This document shows, piece by piece, positions 6,123-7,558 of a stretch of DNA of 7,558 nucleotides. Made by a program: the position numbers and the translations under genes. Within the stretch, counting starts at the first letter, position 1. Every line of letters starts with the position of its first letter. The stretch lies in NCBI GenBank assembly GCA_020201235.1, contig JAIVHD010000052.1, forward strand, positions 1 through 7,558, read 5' to 3'. The stretch is from Lysobacteraceae bacterium (lineage in GTDB: Bacteria > Pseudomonadota > Gammaproteobacteria > Xanthomonadales > Wenzhouxiangellaceae). A model generated the notes under the pieces. The model did no database searches and was not told the DNA's origin. It saw only the letters and a list, made by a program, of their open reading frames with translations.

Positions 6123-6157
6123 TTCAAAGTGCATGCACCGCTGCTAGACTAGCAGCG
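6123..6157 (+). promoter_or_regulatory. Promoter and palindromic operator of the FitA/VapB-type antitoxin
   Basis: TTCAAA (6123-6128), a 16-base spacer and TAGACT (6145-6150) make a plausible but moderate sigma-70 promoter. A 19-bp perfect palindrome, CGCTGCTAGACTAGCAGCG (6139-6157, 9-bp arms around one base), covers the -10 box. This is where an autorepressing ribbon-helix-helix antitoxin would bind. The predicted transcript start is near 6157, at the GTG codon. Confidence 0.72.
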
Positions 6158-6393
6158 TGAATAAATCAATGACGGTCAGGAATGTCCCGGGTTCAACGTG
6201 CGACGAGTTGGCGGCGCGTGCGGCGCGCTCTGGTCAGTCTTTGCAGGAGTACCTGCGCGGTCAGTTGATTGCATTGGCCGAGCGGCCAGACAATCTGAGC
6301 CTGCTGCAGGCGATTCGCGAGCGCAAGCGGCAAACGGGTTCGTCGCTGTCGGCAGAGCAGATTCTTGAATTGCGTGATGTCGACCGTCGTTGA
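6157..6393 (+). CDS. FitA/VapB-like ribbon-helix-helix antitoxin
   Basis: A 78-residue antitoxin that pairs with a PIN-domain (VapC/FitB) toxin, binding it with its C-terminal tail and DNA with its N-terminal ribbon-helix-helix. MTVRNVPGSTCDELAARAAR (from residue 5) followed by SGQSLQEYLRGQL is the typical FitA-like fold: one beta strand and two helices. The tail LSAEQILELRDVDRR is the toxin-binding type. Two starts are possible: GTG 6157, which abuts the operator and would be leaderless, or ATG 6169, which gives the family-like MTVRNVP. Neither has a clear Shine-Dalgarno site. The gene is intact, ends inside a 12-bp tandem repeat, and is followed by a broken vapC. It may still repress its own promoter. 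It does not belong to the same family as the antitoxin at 1680-1898. Confidence 0.87.
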   Translation: MNKSMTVRNVPGSTCDELAARAARSGQSLQEYLRGQLIALAERPDNLSLLQAIRERKRQTGSSLSAEQILELRDVDRR

Positions 6394-6429
6394 GTCGGTC
6401 GTTGAGCCGGCCGTTGAGTCGGACCGATG
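6382..6429 (+). repeat. 12-bp imperfect tandem repeat, about four copies
   Basis: Units GACCGTCGTTGA, GTCGGTCGTTGA, GCCGGCCGTTGA and GTCGGACCGATG run head to tail across the antitoxin stop codon. Each of the first three carries an in-frame TGA. The repeat pushes the antitoxin stop 33 bp away from the toxin ATG, whereas such genes normally overlap or nearly touch (here the last unit still has the ATGA form). It probably arose by slippage. Confidence 0.75.
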
Positions 6430-6635
6430 AATAAGGTGATTGATGCCTCGATGGTGGTTGCCTTGCCGAACGTGCATGGGAGTTGCGGGTCAACCTGACG
6501 ACCTGCGATGCCTGCTACGTCGCGCTGGCCGAAGCGCTGGACTGCGAACTGGCAACGCTGGATTTCAGGTTGGCTCGAGCGCCGGGGCCTCGCTGTCGTT
6601 TCGCTTTGCCACCCAGACAGGTCAGCGAAGCTTGA
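6427..6635 (+). pseudogene. VapC/FitB PIN-domain toxin with internal deletion
   Basis: The remnant of the ribonuclease toxin paired with the antitoxin at 6157. ATG 6427 starts MNKVIDASMVVAL, the first PIN-domain strand with the catalytic Asp6. The frame then runs into a stop at 6498. From 6468 another frame reads ERAWELRVNLTTCDACYVAL, then AEALDCELATLDFRLARAPG and PRCRFALPP, ending at 6635, which is the usual VapC C-terminus with its conserved Asp residues. Together the pieces cover about 69 residues of a protein that is normally about 130-135. The middle 60 or so, with the second acidic residue of the active site, are missing and the ends are out of frame. No active toxin is expected. Confidence 0.85.
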
Positions 6636-6678
6636 ATCGGTGAGTGGCAGAGCTCACGCGATTGTGGTTTGATGTCGG

Positions 6679-7558
6679 ATGATGAACACATTAAGTACTT
6701 TGGCCATTTTGATTGTCTGCCTGTTGCTGGCAGGTTGTGCGCTTCACAAGAATGATCCGGGTCGCGACCTTGTGCTGCCAAACAACGGCCATGAGGAACT
6801 GGCCGACCAGCGCTTTTCGCCGCCGGACTGGCCGCAGGCGCTGTATGCCGATGTGTATATTCCCAATGGCAATCAGGCCGCCTGGCCGGCGGTACTGGTG
6901 GTCCATGGCGGTGGCTGGGAGGGGCGCAGCCGGGATGACATGACGCGGATCTCGCGGCGCCTGGCGGATCGCGGTTTCGTCGCGGTCAATATTGATTATC
7001 GCTTTGCGCCGGCGTATCGCTTTCCGGCTCAGCTGCATGATGTGCAGATCGCGCTGGATTGGATGCGGGAAAACGCCGAGCGGCTGCGGATCGATCCGGA
7101 CCTGATTGCCGGGCTGGGGTATTCGTCTGGCGCGCATCTGGTGGCACTGGCAGGGCTGGTGGCCGGCACCGACGCAGCGCTCAACACCGAATACGGGCCG
7201 GATGAAGACGGCTTTTTTGCGGTGGTGGACGGTGGCATTCCGTCGGATTTCAGTCTTTTTTCCGGGGGGCGGTTGATCGAGCAGTTGATCGGCGCCAGCC
7301 AGGATGAAGCGCCGAAGGCCTACCTGGACGCGTCGCCAGTTACGCATGTGCATGCCAATGCGCCGCCGTTTTTTCTGTTCCACGGCACGCTGGACAAGCT
7401 GGTGCCGCTGGAGCATGCCGAAGTGTTTTACGAGGCGCTGCGCGATCAGGGCGTGCATGCTGAGCTTTATCAAATGCGTCTGCGTGGGCACGTCAGCGCA
7501 TTTGTTTTCAGCGGCGCCGCGTTACGCCACGCCACGAGATTCCTGCATGACATGACTG
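6679..7558 (+). CDS. Alpha/beta hydrolase (esterase) lipoprotein, 3' partial
   Basis: An exported carboxylesterase-type alpha/beta hydrolase, probably acting on small esters in the envelope. From ATG 6679 the first 20 residues form a signal peptide (MMNTLSTLAILIVCLLLAGC) with lipobox LAGC, so Cys20 should be lipidated. The oxyanion motif HGGGW is at 76-80, the nucleophile Ser149 in GYSSG (147-151), a likely catalytic Asp239 in GTLDKLVP and His271 in RGHVSAF. YRFPAQLHDVQIALDWMREN before the nucleophile is typical of the BD-FAE/carboxylesterase group (PF20434-like). 293 residues are visible; by comparison with the family the gene is nearly complete when the window ends. A second ATG follows at 6682. 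The ribosome site is weak. The long minus-strand frame (6691-7491) over this gene is a shadow. Confidence 0.88.
   Translation, partial: MMNTLSTLAILIVCLLLAGCALHKNDPGRDLVLPNNGHEELADQRFSPPDWPQALYADVYIPNGNQAAWPAVLVVHGGGWEGRSRDDMTRISRRLADRGFVAVNIDYRFAPAYRFPAQLHDVQIALDWMRENAERLRIDPDLIAGLGYSSGAHLVALAGLVAGTDAALNTEYGPDEDGFFAVVDGGIPSDFSLFSGGRLIEQLIGASQDEAPKAYLDASPVTHVHANAPPFFLFHGTLDKLVPLEHAEVFYEALRDQGVHAELYQMRLRGHVSAFVFSGAALRHATRFLHDMT

Noticed and set aside
6691..7491. 266-codon minus-strand open frame
   Set aside because: It is antisense to the alpha/beta hydrolase, whose lipobox and catalytic motifs are evident; the frame is a by-product of GC-rich codon use.
1..7558. CRISPR array, tRNA or rRNA genes
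   Set aside because: No regularly spaced repeats with spacers, no cloverleaf-like segment and no rRNA sequence were seen on either strand.

Overview
The window reads as an accessory, decaying stretch of a high-GC proteobacterial chromosome. The taxonomic guess is a gammaproteobacterium, inferred from the general look of the proteins and GC-rich codon use and not tested. It holds a restriction gene, a nuclease, an ATPase, two toxin-antitoxin (TA) loci and several gene remnants. Nothing in it is a complete, clearly new multi-gene system. The most striking signal is the pattern of breakage.

Layout: (1) 1-1157, plus strand: C-terminal part of a type I restriction subunit HsdR, open at the left edge. 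(2) 2814-1275, minus strand: an HNH endonuclease with an unassigned N-terminal region, an intact addiction-module antitoxin, a RelE/ParE-type toxin broken by an internal deletion, and a MazG-like pyrophosphohydrolase remnant with a nonsense codon, a frameshift and a lost C-terminus. (3) 2909-3370: a 462-bp non-coding element bounded by 33-bp inverted repeats (31/33 identical), looking like a MITE or other non-autonomous mobile element. (4) 4582-3389, minus strand: an intact AAA-type ATPase with a strong promoter placed so close to the ATG that its mRNA should be leaderless. (5) 5410-4829, minus strand: a YpfJ-like zinc metalloprotease lacking the usual segment between its membrane anchor and catalytic domain. 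(6) 5618-6106, plus strand: a photolyase/cryptochrome fragment missing both ends. (7) 6123-6635, plus strand: a FitA/VapB-type antitoxin with a 19-bp perfect palindrome over its -10 box, a 12-bp tandem repeat at its end, and a VapC (PIN) toxin broken by an internal deletion. (8) 6679-7558, plus strand: an alpha/beta hydrolase lipoprotein running off the right edge.

In both TA loci the antitoxin is intact while the toxin keeps its N- and C-terminal coding ends joined out of frame. This is expected if toxin loss precedes antitoxin loss, and it leaves two solitary antitoxins that may still repress their own promoters or neutralise related toxins elsewhere. The metalloprotease shows the same kind of internal loss, but in frame. 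The ATPase, the inverted-repeat element and the HNH gene lie in that order on one strand, so the element may have split a former transcription unit; that is inference. Family assignments come from recognising motifs by eye; no database search was run.
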